Below, one piece after another: positions 16,604-25,583 of a stretch of DNA of 64,000 nucleotides. The stretch is from positions 382,963 through 446,962 of the forward strand of contig CAVSNF010000022.1 in assembly GCA_963729195.1 (NCBI GenBank), in the 5' to 3' direction. Position 1 is the first letter of the stretch. Each line of letters opens with the position of its first letter. The DNA is from CAVPTL01 sp963729195 (GTDB taxonomy: Bacteria > Actinomycetota > Thermoleophilia > Gaiellales > JAICJC01). The position numbers and the translations under genes were made by a program. A model generated the notes under the pieces. It did not search any database, was not told the DNA's origin, and saw nothing but the letters and a program-made list of their open reading frames with translations.

Positions 16604-17991
16604 TGGTCACCTACCCTGTCGGGATCAATCGATTGAGCTTGGACCGGCGGTAGTGTTTCACGAACTTGGCCTGGGCGCAAGGAACCGAGATACGAACCGG
16701 GATCGTCGGTCAGGCGGGAGAGATCGGCCGCGCTGTACACCGCCGCCACCTCGGGATCCATCAGCAATGCCGCGTCCAGCGGCAGGTCGCCGGCGGCTGC
16801 CCGGGCGCTTGCCTGCGCCACCATCTGGTGGGCGCCCTCATGGCCCCACCTGCGGGCAAACTCCATCATCACCGCCTCGGCCATGATCGCACCGCGAGTG
16901 ACATCCAGGTTCACCCGCATGCGGGCGGTGTCGACCTCCAGGCCCTGCAGGATCCAGGCCAGCTTGGACGCCACACCGGCGGTCAGGATCAGCGCCTCGG
17001 GCAGCGCGATCCACTCGACCGCCCACAGGCCCATGTCGCGCTCGCCGGCGTGCGCGCCCGACTGGTTGAGCACGCTGGTGGCGGCATGCACCAGCCGAGC
17101 CGAGGCGATCAGGTACTCGCTGGTCATCGGGTTTCGCTTCTGCGGCATGGTCGAGGAGCCGACGTGGCCGGCCGTCGCCGGCTCCCGCAGCTCGGCCACC
17201 TCGGTGGCCTGCAGGCGCACCACCTCGGCGGCGATCCGCTCGCCGGCGGCGGCGATCTGGGAGAGCGCATGTGCAATCTCGCGGATCCGATCGCGGGCCG
17301 CGTGCCAGGCCACCTCCGGCTCGGGCAGCCCCAGATTGGCCGCGAACTGCGCTCGCACGGCGGCCGCGTCGTCACCCAGCGCAGCCAGGCTGCCGGCGGC
17401 GCCACCCAGCTGCACGCACGCGACCTCGTCGGCCAGCCGATCGAGCCGGGCGACGCACCGCTGCAGCTCGTCCGCCCACGAGGCCGCCTTCTGGCCAAAC
17501 GCGATCGGCACCGCGTGCTGGCCGTGGGTGCGGCCGGGCATGGGGTCGTCGCGGTGGCGGCTCGCCAGCCGCTCGGCCGCGGCTGCTGCTGCCGCCACGT
17601 CGTCGCGGATCACCCTGGTGGCGGCCCGCACCTGGAGCATCGCTCCGGTATCGATGATGTCCTGGGTGGTGGCGCCCCAATGCACGTAGGCGCCCGCCTC
17701 GCCGCAACGCTCGACCAGGGCGCGGATCAGCGGCACCAACGGGTGCTGCGAGTCGGCGATGCCGTCGCGCAGCAGGTCGAGGTCGAAGTTTGCGGCGTCG
17801 GCCTCGGCCGCGATCCGCTCGGCTGCGGCGATGGGGATCATGCCCACGTCGGCTTCGGCCTTCGCGAGCGCCGCCTCGGCGTCGAGCCAGCCCTGCACCA
17901 GCGCTCGTGAGTCGAGCAACGCACGGATGTCGGGCGTGCCGTACAGGTCGCGCAGTACCGTGCAACCCAGCCCGACAGCGGAGTCGGTCAT
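16600..17991 (-). CDS. class II fumarase-superfamily lyase (adenylosuccinate lyase / carboxymuconate cycloisomerase type)
   Basis: 463-aa helical lyase. The superfamily signature GSSTMPQKRNP is intact, with GRTHGQHAVPI (catalytic His region) and HWGATTQDIIDTG. Family members split fumarate from succinyl-type adducts or lactonise carboxymuconate. In a sugar importer operon the likely role is a non-housekeeping lyase or cycloisomerase on an acid intermediate, resembling PcaB in layout. Overlaps both neighbours by ATGA. Purine biosynthetic PurB is less likely from context. Confidence 0.8.
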   Translation of the reverse strand: MTDSAVGLGCTVLRDLYGTPDIRALLDSRALVQGWLDAEAALAKAEADVGMIPIAAAERIAAEADAANFDLDLLRDGIADSQHPLVPLIRALVERCGEAGAYVHWGATTQDIIDTGAMLQVRAATRVIRDDVAAAAAAAERLASRHRDDPMPGRTHGQHAVPIAFGQKAASWADELQRCVARLDRLADEVACVQLGGAAGSLAALGDDAAAVRAQFAANLGLPEPEVAWHAARDRIREIAHALSQIAAAGERIAAEVVRLQATEVAELREPATAGHVGSSTMPQKRNPMTSEYLIASARLVHAATSVLNQSGAHAGERDMGLWAVEWIALPEALILTAGVASKLAWILQGLEVDTARMRVNLDVTRGAIMAEAVMMEFARRWGHEGAHQMVAQASARAAAGDLPLDAALLMDPEVAAVYSAADLSRLTDDPGSYLGSLRPGQVRETLPPVQAQSIDPDRVGDQ

Positions 17992-18944
17992 GCCACCACG
18001 CGGCCGTCCCTGCCGACACCTGACACGCTGCCGACGCCGGTCACCGGGCGCAGCACGATCCACGGCTCGGCCACCTCTCCCGGCTCGACCCGGCGCGCCT
18101 GACCCTCCCGCTCGGCCACCGCCAGTCCCAGGCTGTGGGGGATGGTCGACGGCTCGACCACCAGGATCTCGGCGGCCTGCCGCCAGATGCCGGCGGTGAC
18201 GCGGTTCTCGTGCCACACCCAGCAGTGCCTGAACCAGTCGATGTCCCAGGCCATCGCCAGCGCCTGGTCGCGGGTGCCGTTTGCGATCACGCCCCAACCC
18301 TCGGGCAGATCCGCCACCACGAACAGGCGGGTGCGCGGCTCTGCGATCGGCCACCGATCACCCCGTTCGGTTGAGCCGTCGAGCAGGCCGATGGTGGGGT
18401 AGCGGGGCGCGCCGTCGGGTGGGCGCACCGGCCCGGTCTGCTCGCTCAGCTCATACGCGTAGCCGGCGGGCAGCTCCAGCCGCACGTCCGGTTCGAGCAG
18501 CTCGAGTCCCACCGACATGTGTTCCAGCGCGACCAGCGGCGCTCCGTTCGGCGAGGTGATGCGGTACGACACGCGCACCGCCCCGTCCTCGAGCGCGACC
18601 CGCTTCTCCACCTCCAGCCCGTGTCCCTGCCAGGTCAGCGTGGCTTCTGTGGCGGAGGCCGCGACCACCTCCCAGGGGTCATTGGATGCGCGACCGTGGA
18701 ATCCGTGGTCGCCGGTCTGGTTGCGCCCCCGGTTACCGGCGTTGGGCAGCACCGTCTGCCAGCCGCCGCGGTAGGACTGCGTCCATCGATCCTCGTCCAG
18801 GTCGCCGCCCAGGATCGGCTCGCACCCGAAGGGCGGCCGGCCCAGCAGCTGGCGTCCGGTGCTGAGGTCGACCAGATCGAGCATCTCGCCACCGTGGGCG
18901 GGGTCGAGCCGCACCAGCAGCTCGGGCGACCGCAGCGTGATCAC
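17988..18944 (-). CDS. aldose 1-epimerase-like (galactose mutarotase fold) protein
   Basis: 318-aa beta-sandwich protein from GTG 18944, which overlaps the dehydrogenase stop. It has the sequence of carbohydrate mutarotase-fold proteins: LLVRLDPAHGGEMLDLVDL at the N-terminus, GGWQTVLPNAG, NQTGDHGFHGRASNDPW (His residues of the active-site region) and a terminal beta domain. It probably interconverts sugar anomers of the imported substrate. The exact family (DUF4432 or aldose epimerase) is uncertain. Confidence 0.72.
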   Translation of the reverse strand: MITLRSPELLVRLDPAHGGEMLDLVDLSTGRQLLGRPPFGCEPILGGDLDEDRWTQSYRGGWQTVLPNAGNRGRNQTGDHGFHGRASNDPWEVVAASATEATLTWQGHGLEVEKRVALEDGAVRVSYRITSPNGAPLVALEHMSVGLELLEPDVRLELPAGYAYELSEQTGPVRPPDGAPRYPTIGLLDGSTERGDRWPIAEPRTRLFVVADLPEGWGVIANGTRDQALAMAWDIDWFRHCWVWHENRVTAGIWRQAAEILVVEPSTIPHSLGLAVAEREGQARRVEPGEVAEPWIVLRPVTGVGSVSGVGRDGRVVA

Positions 18945-19709
18945 GCCAGGAACCCGCCGTCCACCGCCACCGTCCAGCCGGTCGTGAAGGAGGACGCGTC
19001 CGAGGCCAGCCACACCGCCGCCTCGGCCACTTCCTCGGTGGAACCCATCCGTGCCATCGGATGCATCCCCACCAGTTGCTCGCGATCGGCGGCGTCGGTG
19101 ACGGTATCGGTGAGTCCGCCGTCGATCACCCCGGGCGCCAGACAGTTGGCGCGGATACCGGCGGTCGCGTACTCGACGGCGATCGTCTTGGTCATCTGGG
19201 TCACGCCGGCCTTGGACGCGTTGTAGGCCACGTCCTCGGCCCAGGCCTTGTGGCCGGCCACCGAGGTGATGTTCACGATCGCGCCGCCGCCGGCTGCGAC
19301 CATCAGCGGCAGCGCCGGCACGGCACACGTAGTAGGTGCCCGAGAGGTTGATGGCGATGGTGGCGTCCCACACCTCCATGTCCATGTCGGCCGAGGGTGC
19401 CCAACCGGTGTCGATGGCGGCTCCGTTGAGGACGATGTCCAGCCCGCCCATGCGCTGGTGTGCGGATTCGACCGCAGCCTCCACCGCCTCGGCGTTGGCG
19501 ACGTCCAGCTGCACGGCCACGGCGATGCCGCCGCCGGCCGAGATCTGGTCGGCAACGGCCTGCACTTTGTCCCGCGTGCGGCCGGCCAGCACCTGCTCGG
19601 CGCCCTCGGCCGCAAACGCCTTGGCGATCGCTGCGACCAATCCGCCGCCGGCCCCGGTGAGGAACGCCCGCTTGCCTTCAAGCCTGCCAGAACTCATACG
19701 ATTGACCAT
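18941..19709 (-). CDS. short-chain dehydrogenase/reductase (one frameshift)
   Basis: First gene of the LacI-divergent operon, about 255 aa when joined. The N-terminal Rossmann loop reads TGAGGGLVAAIA, where the third glycine of TGxxxGxG is Val. The NGAA (NNAG-like) strand follows, and the catalytic Ser-Tyr-Lys is in NITSVAGHKAWAEDVAYNASK. The C-terminus is TTGWTVAVDGGFLA. The frame shifts near 19325 (between YYVCRA and LPLMVAAGGG). Start ATG 19709 or 19697 (MSSGRLEGK). Oxidises a sugar or sugar acid with NAD(P), inferred from context. Confidence 0.82.
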
Positions 19710-19762
19710 CGTAGGGGATAGGAATTCAGCGTGTCAACTCAACTCCGCCTAGACTGCCCAAA

Positions 19763-20773
19763 ATGGCAGGGACTTCGAAGCCGCCGCGCAGGGTGCGGAT
19801 GAAGGACGTGGCCGCCGAGGCGGGGGTCGATACCTCGCTGGTGTCGCGGCTCTTGAGCGGTGACGAGACGCTCAGCGTGCGGCCCGAGACTGAGCAGCGG
19901 GTGATGGCGGCGGTGCGGCGCTTGGACTACCGCCGCAACCCGGCGGCGCGCACGCTCAAGACCGCCCGCACGATGGCGCTGGGGATGGTCATCCCCGACC
20001 TGCGCAACGTGATCTACACCGAGATCGCCCAGGGCGCCGAGGAGCGCGCGGTGGCTGCCGGATACGTGCTGCTGATCACCGGTGGGGCCGCCAGGCTGCG
20101 CACCGAGGTGCTGGAGGACCGGGTGGACGGGCTGTTGTACGCCATCGCCACAGCCGACTCGGTGCCGACCATGAACGCTCCGGGATCGCCGCCGGCGATC
20201 ATGATCAACCGCCGCGGGCCGGGCGGGAGTCCCAGCGTTGTGGTTGACGATCAGGCGGGGGTCGCCTTGGGGACGCGCTATCTAATCTCGCTGGGACATC
20301 GCTACATCGCCCATATCGCCGGGCCTCAGAACGTCGACACCGCCCGCCGGCGACGGCGGGGCTTTGTCAATGCGATGGCCGAGGCGGGGCTGGACACGCC
20401 TGCCGAGTACATCGTCGAATCGACGTTCAACGAGGTCGGCGGCGCGACAGCCGCAGCCGCGCTCGTACGGCTGGATCCTCGCCCCACTGCGATCATCGCC
20501 GCCAACTCGGTGTCCGCGGTGGGGGCGATGGCGGCGGTTCGAAACGCCGGCCTGGACGTGCCGCGGGACATCTCGATCGTGGGGTTGCACGACATCCCCC
20601 AGGCGGCCTACCTGAATCCGCCGCTGACCACGGTGCGGATGCCGCTGGCCGAGCTGGGCAGCCGCTCGGTCGACCTGCTTCTGAGCATGATCGCAGGCAC
20701 CGCCGGTGACGACATGATGGTCGCCACCCCGCCTGAACTCATCGTCAGGGGTTCGTGCCGACCGTATGAATAA
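19763..20773 (+). CDS. LacI-family transcriptional regulator
   Basis: 336-aa regulator. The N-terminal helix-turn-helix is VRMKDVAAEAGVDTSLVSRLLSG, with the hinge DYRRNPAARTLKTART; the periplasmic-binding-protein-like sensor follows (LGMVIPDLRNVIYTEIAQG, HRYIAHIAGPQ, ISIVGLHDIPQAAYLNPPLTT). It is divergent from the six-gene importer operon with a 53-nt gap and very likely represses it until a sugar ligand binds. The TAA stop overlaps the palindrome at 20767. Confidence 0.93.
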   Translation: MAGTSKPPRRVRMKDVAAEAGVDTSLVSRLLSGDETLSVRPETEQRVMAAVRRLDYRRNPAARTLKTARTMALGMVIPDLRNVIYTEIAQGAEERAVAAGYVLLITGGAARLRTEVLEDRVDGLLYAIATADSVPTMNAPGSPPAIMINRRGPGGSPSVVVDDQAGVALGTRYLISLGHRYIAHIAGPQNVDTARRRRRGFVNAMAEAGLDTPAEYIVESTFNEVGGATAAAALVRLDPRPTAIIAANSVSAVGAMAAVRNAGLDVPRDISIVGLHDIPQAAYLNPPLTTVRMPLAELGSRSVDLLLSMIAGTAGDDMMVATPPELIVRGSCRPYE

Positions 20774-20797
20774 TTGGTGCCAGGCACGATTATTCAC
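20767..20797. repeat. palindromic repeat, AATT type, degenerate (copy 3)
   Basis: Left arm TGAATAATTGGTGCC is intact; the right arm GGCACGATTATTCAC has lost one base and changed another, so the hairpin is imperfect. The lacI stop TAA (20771-20773) lies inside it. It forms a pair with the perfect copy 14 nt downstream; the spacer contains GAGCGTCGGTG, as in the pair at 52.8 kb. Confidence 0.85.
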
Positions 20798-20811
20798 TCC
20801 GAGCGTCGGTG

Positions 20812-20842
20812 GTGAATAACGGTGCCAGGCACCGTTATTCAC
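20812..20842. repeat. palindromic repeat, CGTT type (copy 4)
   Basis: Perfect 15+1+15 palindrome identical to the copies at 2502, 51142 and 52875. It directly abuts the stop codon of the convergent ATPase gene (20843-20845), lying between lacI and that gene. Confidence 0.95.
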
Positions 20843-22037
20843 CTAGGCCGGCGTCAGGGCGAGGCCGGTTGCGGCGTCGAAGAAGTAGAGCGAGCCGGCG
20901 GCCAGGTCGAGCTCGATCGCCTCGCCTTCGGCCACGGGCACACGCGGATCGAGACGTGCCACCACCGTCGCCTGCGCGTCGCGAGAAAGCTCCTCCACCT
21001 CGGCAGCGTCCTCCACATCGTTGGCCAGAGCCGACTGGGCCTCGCTGAGCGTCTGCGACCCCTCGATGGTGACGTAGGCCAGCGAGTCGGAGCCCAGCGC
21101 CTCGCACATCAGCACACTGCCCCGCAGCCGCCGCTCGGGCGGCGCGTCGTTCTTGCCCAGCCGCTCGGGCCGGAATCCCACCACCACATCGCCGCCGGCG
21201 TGTGACTGCAGCTCGGGATGTGCGGCCCGTTCCTGCTCGTCGATGCTCAGCCGCTGGTCACCGATCACCAGGGAGATGTTGTCGCCGTCCCGTTCGAGTC
21301 GGGCTTGCAGCAGGTTCATCGGGGGAGATCCGACAAAGCTCGCCACAAACAGGTTGGCCGGCCGGTCGTAGATCGTCTGAGGATCGCCCACCTGCTGCAG
21401 GCGGCTCTTGCGCATCACCGCCACCCGGTCGCCGATCGTCATCGCCTCAACCTGATCATGGGTGACGTACAGGGTGGTGACCCCGAACTGGCGCTGGATC
21501 GTCGAGATCTCGGCGCGCATCTGCACCCGCAGCTTGGCGTCGAGGTTCGACAGCGGCTCGTCCATCAAGAACACGCTGGGCTCGCGCACGATCGCCCGGC
21601 CCATCGCGACCCGCTGGCGCTGGCCGCCGGAGAGCTGCGGCGGCTTGCGGTCGAGGTGCGCCTCCAAGCCCAGCACCTTGGCCGCGGCGCGCACCTTGGC
21701 GTCCCGTTCGGCCTTCGGCACCCGAGCCAGCTTGAGCGGGAAACGCGATGTTGCCGTACACGGTCATGTGCGGGTAGAGCGCGTAGTTCTGAAACACCAT
21801 GGCCACGTCGCGCTCACCCGGATCGAGCTTGTTGACCACTCGCTCGCCGATGTGCACCGTGCCGCTGGTGATCTCCTCCAAGCCGGCCACCATCCGCAGC
21901 GCCGTCGTCTTGCCACAGCCCGACGGCCCCACGATCACGAGCAGGTGTCCGTCGTCGATGCGAAGGTTGAGTTCGGTGACCGCCCTCGTGCCGTCGGCGT
22001 ACACCTTCTCGACATCAGTCATCACCACCTCAGCCAT
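20843..22037 (-). CDS. MsmK/UgpC-type sugar ABC transporter ATPase (one frameshift)
   Basis: About 397-aa ATPase: Walker A GPSGCGKTT, Q-loop MVFQNYALYPHMTVYGNIAFP, signature LSGGQRQRVAMGRA, Walker B VFLMDEPLSNLDAKLR, H-loop YVTHDQVEAMT, and a C-terminal OB-type regulatory domain (GFRPERLG onward). The frame shifts at a run of G near 21741: removing one base restores FPLKLARVPKAERDAK. It is the only sugar-type ATPase for two importers in the window, and lies 12 nt after the dehydratase gene at the end of the IclR operon. Confidence 0.9.
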
Positions 22038-22049
22038 GCGTGCCCTCCC

Positions 22050-23165
22050 TCACTGGTCGATCCGGTGGAATTCGATGTAGTCGCGGTCGAGCTGCCATCC
22101 GAGGCCCGGCGCCGTCGGCAGCTTCACACGGCCGCCGACCGGATCCGGCCGATTCTCGATCATGTTCCACCAAAACGGGTCGCGGTGGGGATGGAAGCAC
22201 TCGGCATAGGTGCCGTGCGACTGGCTTGCGATCAGGTGAAGTGCCACCTGTGGTTCCTCGTGGTGGCCCATCGCCACGTCGTAGGCGTGGGCCACGGCGG
22301 CGCACCGGCGCCAGGCCGTGGGGCCGCCCGACCAGGACGAATCGAAGTTGCAGACATCGATGGCGCCGGCCTCCATCAGATCGCGGCAACCGCTCACGCT
22401 CAGCTCTGTCTGCCCGGCGCACACGGGGATTCCGCCGATCGCCCGCACGTCGCGCAGGTCGCGGCGGTCGTTGTGCCATCGGCAGGGCTCCTCGAACCAG
22501 CGGATGCCAAGCCCCTCCAGCCGCCGACACAGGTCGATCGCCTGCGGCACGTCGTAGCCCTGGTTGGCGTCGATCATCAGCACGAAGTCGTCTCCGGCAG
22601 CCGCGTGGGCTTCGTGCACACGCGCCGCATCTCGCTCGGGCGTGTCCCCGCCGACCTTGAACTTGCAGCCGGCCAGGCCCATCTCACGGTAGGCCGTGAT
22701 CTCATCCGTGATCGACTGCTCGCTGTCGTAGTAGCCGCCGATCACGATCAGCTCGACCGTGTCGCGGTATCCGCCCCACAGCCGCCACAGCGGCTCGTCC
22801 AGCGCCTTTCCGACCGCGTCCCAGATGGCGGCGTCGGCGGCGGCCAGCGCCACCAGCCCGATCCTGCGGTCGCGCAGGATGTTGAACGTGACCGGGTAGG
22901 CGAGCTCCCAGCAGCGTTCCACGGCGAAGCAGTCCTGCCCGATCAACTTGGGAGCCAGTTCGGAGTGGAGTACCGCGACGATCTCGGCCAGGGAGGCGTC
23001 CTCGTCACCGGCGTAGGCCTCTCCGACCACACCGCCGGCCGTGATCACCCGCACCAGCACCGTGGCCCGGTGGGTCATGTGGTAGGTGCTGCCGTGGTAG
23101 ACCCGCTCCAGCGGCGCGCGGATGGGGATGGCCTCGATCGCCTCGATCAGCAACGGGTCGGTCAC
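22050..23165 (-). CDS. enolase-superfamily dehydratase/racemase (MR/MLE type)
   Basis: 371-aa enzyme from GTG 23165, overlapping the E1-beta stop (GTGA). Capping domain IEAIEAIPIRAPLERVYHGS; barrel with GCKFKVGG (K-x-K motif, both lysines present), LMIDANQGYD (metal Asp plus Asn), WFEEPCRWHND (second ligand), VCAGQTE (third ligand, GQTE) and MGHHEEPQVALHL (catalytic His). The intact KxK plus His suggests proton abstraction from either face. Likely a sugar-acid dehydratase or racemase in the operon; substrate unknown. Confidence 0.85.
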   Translation of the reverse strand: MTDPLLIEAIEAIPIRAPLERVYHGSTYHMTHRATVLVRVITAGGVVGEAYAGDEDASLAEIVAVLHSELAPKLIGQDCFAVERCWELAYPVTFNILRDRRIGLVALAAADAAIWDAVGKALDEPLWRLWGGYRDTVELIVIGGYYDSEQSITDEITAYREMGLAGCKFKVGGDTPERDAARVHEAHAAAGDDFVLMIDANQGYDVPQAIDLCRRLEGLGIRWFEEPCRWHNDRRDLRDVRAIGGIPVCAGQTELSVSGCRDLMEAGAIDVCNFDSSWSGGPTAWRRCAAVAHAYDVAMGHHEEPQVALHLIASQSHGTYAECFHPHRDPFWWNMIENRPDPVGGRVKLPTAPGLGWQLDRDYIEFHRIDQ

Positions 23166-24136
23166 GCGGCGACGACCGATCGGATGGCGCCCGCGATCTG
23201 CTCGACACTGGGAATCGTCGCGTCCTCCAGCGACTTGGCGTACGGCATCGGAATCGGGTCGGCTGCCACCAGGGCGGGCTGGGCGTCCAGCAGCTCGAAG
23301 CCCTCGACGGCCACCGTCGAGACGACCGCCTGGCTCCAGCTGCCCGCCGCGGGAGCCTCCTGCACACACACCAGCCGTCCGGTACGACCCACACTCTCCA
23401 GGATCGTGTCGGTATCAAGCGGCGCGATCGTGCGCGGATCGATCACCTCACACGAGATCCCTTCCGAGTCCAGCTGCTCGGCCGCTTCCAGCGCGCGGTG
23501 GCGCATCAGCTGGGACGCGACCACGGTCACGTCGCTCCCCGATCGCACGATCTCTGCCTTTCCGATCGGCAGACCCGCGCCCTCGGGCAGCTCGCCCTTG
23601 ACGCTGTAGAGCGCCTTGTGCTCGAACACGATCACCGGGTCGTCGTCGCGGATCGCGGCCCGCAACAGCGTGTACACGTCGCCGGGGGTGGCCGGGACGC
23701 ACAGCTTCAGGCCCGGCACGTTCAGAAACCAGTTCTCGACGCACTGCGAGTGCTGGGCGCCGAATCCCAGACTGCCGCCGCCGGCCATCCGCAGCGTGGC
23801 CGGCACGGTCGCCTGGCCACCGCTTTGGAACCGGAACTTGGCCAGCTGGTTGGCGATCTGGTCATAACAGACGCCGCTGAAGTCGGCGAACATGATCTCG
23901 CCCACCGGGCGCAGACCGGCCACCGCCGCTCCGATCACGGTTCCCACGATCGCCTGCTCGGAGATGGGCGTGTCGCGCACGCGCATCCCGCCGAAGCGCT
24001 GGAACAGACCCTCGGTGGCCTTGAACACGCCACCGGCAGCGCCCACGTCCTCACCGATCAGCACCACCCGCGGGTCGCTCTCGAGTTCGTCTCCGAGCGC
24101 TCGGATGACGGCATCGCGATAGGTCACCTCGCTCAT
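23162..24136 (-). CDS. TPP-dependent 2-oxoacid/acetoin dehydrogenase E1 beta subunit
   Basis: 324-aa E1 beta subunit of the AcoB/PdhB type: VVLIGEDVGAAGGVF (conserved Glu), DTPISEQAIVGTVIGAA, EIMFADF, QHSQCVENWF and the C-terminal transketolase domain with VIDPRTIAPLDTDTILES. It overlaps E1 alpha upstream (ATGA) and the dehydratase downstream. No E2 or E3 gene is found in the operon or window, so its electron acceptor or acyl carrier must come from elsewhere. Confidence 0.9.
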   Translation of the reverse strand: MSEVTYRDAVIRALGDELESDPRVVLIGEDVGAAGGVFKATEGLFQRFGGMRVRDTPISEQAIVGTVIGAAVAGLRPVGEIMFADFSGVCYDQIANQLAKFRFQSGGQATVPATLRMAGGGSLGFGAQHSQCVENWFLNVPGLKLCVPATPGDVYTLLRAAIRDDDPVIVFEHKALYSVKGELPEGAGLPIGKAEIVRSGSDVTVVASQLMRHRALEAAEQLDSEGISCEVIDPRTIAPLDTDTILESVGRTGRLVCVQEAPAAGSWSQAVVSTVAVEGFELLDAQPALVAADPIPMPYAKSLEDATIPSVEQIAGAIRSVVAA

Positions 24137-25119
24137 TTCGCCTCCGCCCATACGTAGTCGAACCGGTCTGCCGCGTCTGGCTCGGGCCAGGCCAATGCCC
24201 GTTCCAGCGCCTCCGCCATGGCGGTGACCGCCTGCTCGCGGACTCCGTCGATATCGGACTGCGAGATCTCCGGGTGGTCCCCCAGCGCCTGCTCGAAGAG
24301 CGTGATCGGGTCGCGTTGCTTCCACTTCTCCAGCTCGCCCTCCGGCCGATAGGTGGCCGGATCGCTGCGGGAGTGGCCCATGTGGCGATAGGTGAGCGCC
24401 TCGATCAGCGTCGGACCGTCGCCTGCTGCGGCTCGGGCTCGGGCCTCACCGACGGTCGCCCGCACCGCCAGCACGTCGTTTCCATCGACCTGCACGCCGG
24501 GCATCGCGTAGGCCGCCGCCCGGTCGGCCACCTTGGTGACGGCCGTCGTGGCGGCGATCGGTGAGTACTCGCCGTACAGATTGTTCTCGCACACGAAGAT
24601 CACCGGCAGCTTCCACACCGAGGCCAGGTTGAGCGCCTCGTGAAACGCGCCGATGTTGGTGGTGCCGTCGCCGAAGAAACACACCGACACCGAGCCGGAG
24701 TCGAGTAACTGGGCGGCGAACCCGGTGCCGCAGGCAAAGGGCAGATGCGCACCCACCACCGCGAACGAGCCCAGCGCACCCACCGAGAAGTCGGTCAGGT
24801 GCATCGATCCGCCGCGGCCTGCGCACAGGCCCTGCTGCTTGCCCAGGATCTCCGCCATGGTGCGGTCGAGCGGTGCGCCCATCGCCAGCACGGCGCCGTG
24901 GCCGCGATAGGTGCAGGTCATGGTGTCGCCCTCGTCGAGGGCGGAGCACGTGCCCACGGACACGGCCTCCTGGCCCTGACAGAGATGCGTCGAGGCCCGC
25001 ACCATGTTGCGGTTGAAGAGGCCCATCACCTCGTCCTCGAACAGCCGGATCTCGATCATCCGGCGAAGCAGGTCGAGCAGGGCCTGGCGGTCGAGGCCGC
25101 CGTAGCGATCGTCACTCAT
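24133..25119 (-). CDS. TPP-dependent 2-oxoacid/acetoin dehydrogenase E1 alpha subunit
   Basis: 328-aa E1 alpha subunit. The TPP-binding motif starts GDGTTNIGAFHEALN and ends FVCENN; the TYRGHGAVLAMG and GRGGSMHL segments match AcoA/PdhA. The phosphorylation-loop-like YRHMGHSRSDPATYR is present. It forms an alpha2beta2 E1 with the next gene and decarboxylates a 2-oxoacid or acetoin-like substrate. Stop and start overlap both neighbours. Confidence 0.92.
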   Translation of the reverse strand: MSDDRYGGLDRQALLDLLRRMIEIRLFEDEVMGLFNRNMVRASTHLCQGQEAVSVGTCSALDEGDTMTCTYRGHGAVLAMGAPLDRTMAEILGKQQGLCAGRGGSMHLTDFSVGALGSFAVVGAHLPFACGTGFAAQLLDSGSVSVCFFGDGTTNIGAFHEALNLASVWKLPVIFVCENNLYGEYSPIAATTAVTKVADRAAAYAMPGVQVDGNDVLAVRATVGEARARAAAGDGPTLIEALTYRHMGHSRSDPATYRPEGELEKWKQRDPITLFEQALGDHPEISQSDIDGVREQAVTAMAEALERALAWPEPDAADRFDYVWAEAK

Positions 25120-25583
25120 TGGGCCGACCTGTTCGGCGGCTGGAAGATCTCCACCACGATCCCGTCGGGGTCGCGCAGGTACACCCCGTAGCCGCCGGTG
25201 TTGATGCCGGTGTCGACCAAGACCGGCGGGCTGACGAAGGTATCGACGCCGGCGCTCCGCAGCTGCTCGTAGACGGCGGGCAGATCGTCGACCACAAAGC
25301 ACAGGTGCGCCGTGCCGACGTCGCGGGGCTCGATCCGGCTGGGATGCACACCCTCCGGTGCGAAGTACTCGAACAGCTCGAGCACATGCTTGCCCCCCGG
25401 GACGCGCAGGTGCGCCATCCGCACGTGCGCATCGGGATACCCCACGACCTCTCCCAGGTAGCCGCCCTGCTTCTCCTGCTGAGCGATCACCTCCAGGCCC
25501 AACTGGTCGCGGTAGAACGCCAGGGATTGGTCGAGGTCAGACACCGTGAATCCGGTGTGGTGAGTGGAGCCGAGTTCGATCAT
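25116..25583 (-). CDS. VOC-family (glyoxalase/dioxygenase superfamily) protein
   Basis: 155-aa protein of two beta-alpha-beta-beta-beta modules: THHTGFTVSDLDQSLAFYRDQLGLE, and GTAHLCFVVDDLPAVYEQL, ending YLRDPDGIVVEIFQP. Metal ligands are likely His8/His9, His in GTAHL and Glu in VVEIF. It could be a glyoxalase, an epimerase or a C-C lyase acting on a pathway intermediate. It overlaps the E1 alpha gene and the M24 gene by ATGA. Confidence 0.85.
   Translation of the reverse strand: MIELGSTHHTGFTVSDLDQSLAFYRDQLGLEVIAQQEKQGGYLGEVVGYPDAHVRMAHLRVPGGKHVLELFEYFAPEGVHPSRIEPRDVGTAHLCFVVDDLPAVYEQLRSAGVDTFVSPPVLVDTGINTGGYGVYLRDPDGIVVEIFQPPNRSAQ

Noticed and set aside
16600..17991. Housekeeping adenylosuccinate lyase (PurB)
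   Set aside because: The signature is shared by the whole superfamily; position inside a sugar importer operon with ATGA overlaps argues for a catabolic lyase, though PurB cannot be fully excluded.
19710..19762. LacI operator in the lacI/SDR intergenic gap
   Set aside because: The 53-nt gap contains no convincing CG-centred palindrome; an operator is expected but I cannot point to it.
21462..23609. 715-aa plus-strand frame antisense to the ATPase, dehydratase and E1 beta genes
   Set aside because: Its sequence is the typical low-quality complement of high-GC genes and the minus-strand genes have clear catalytic motifs.
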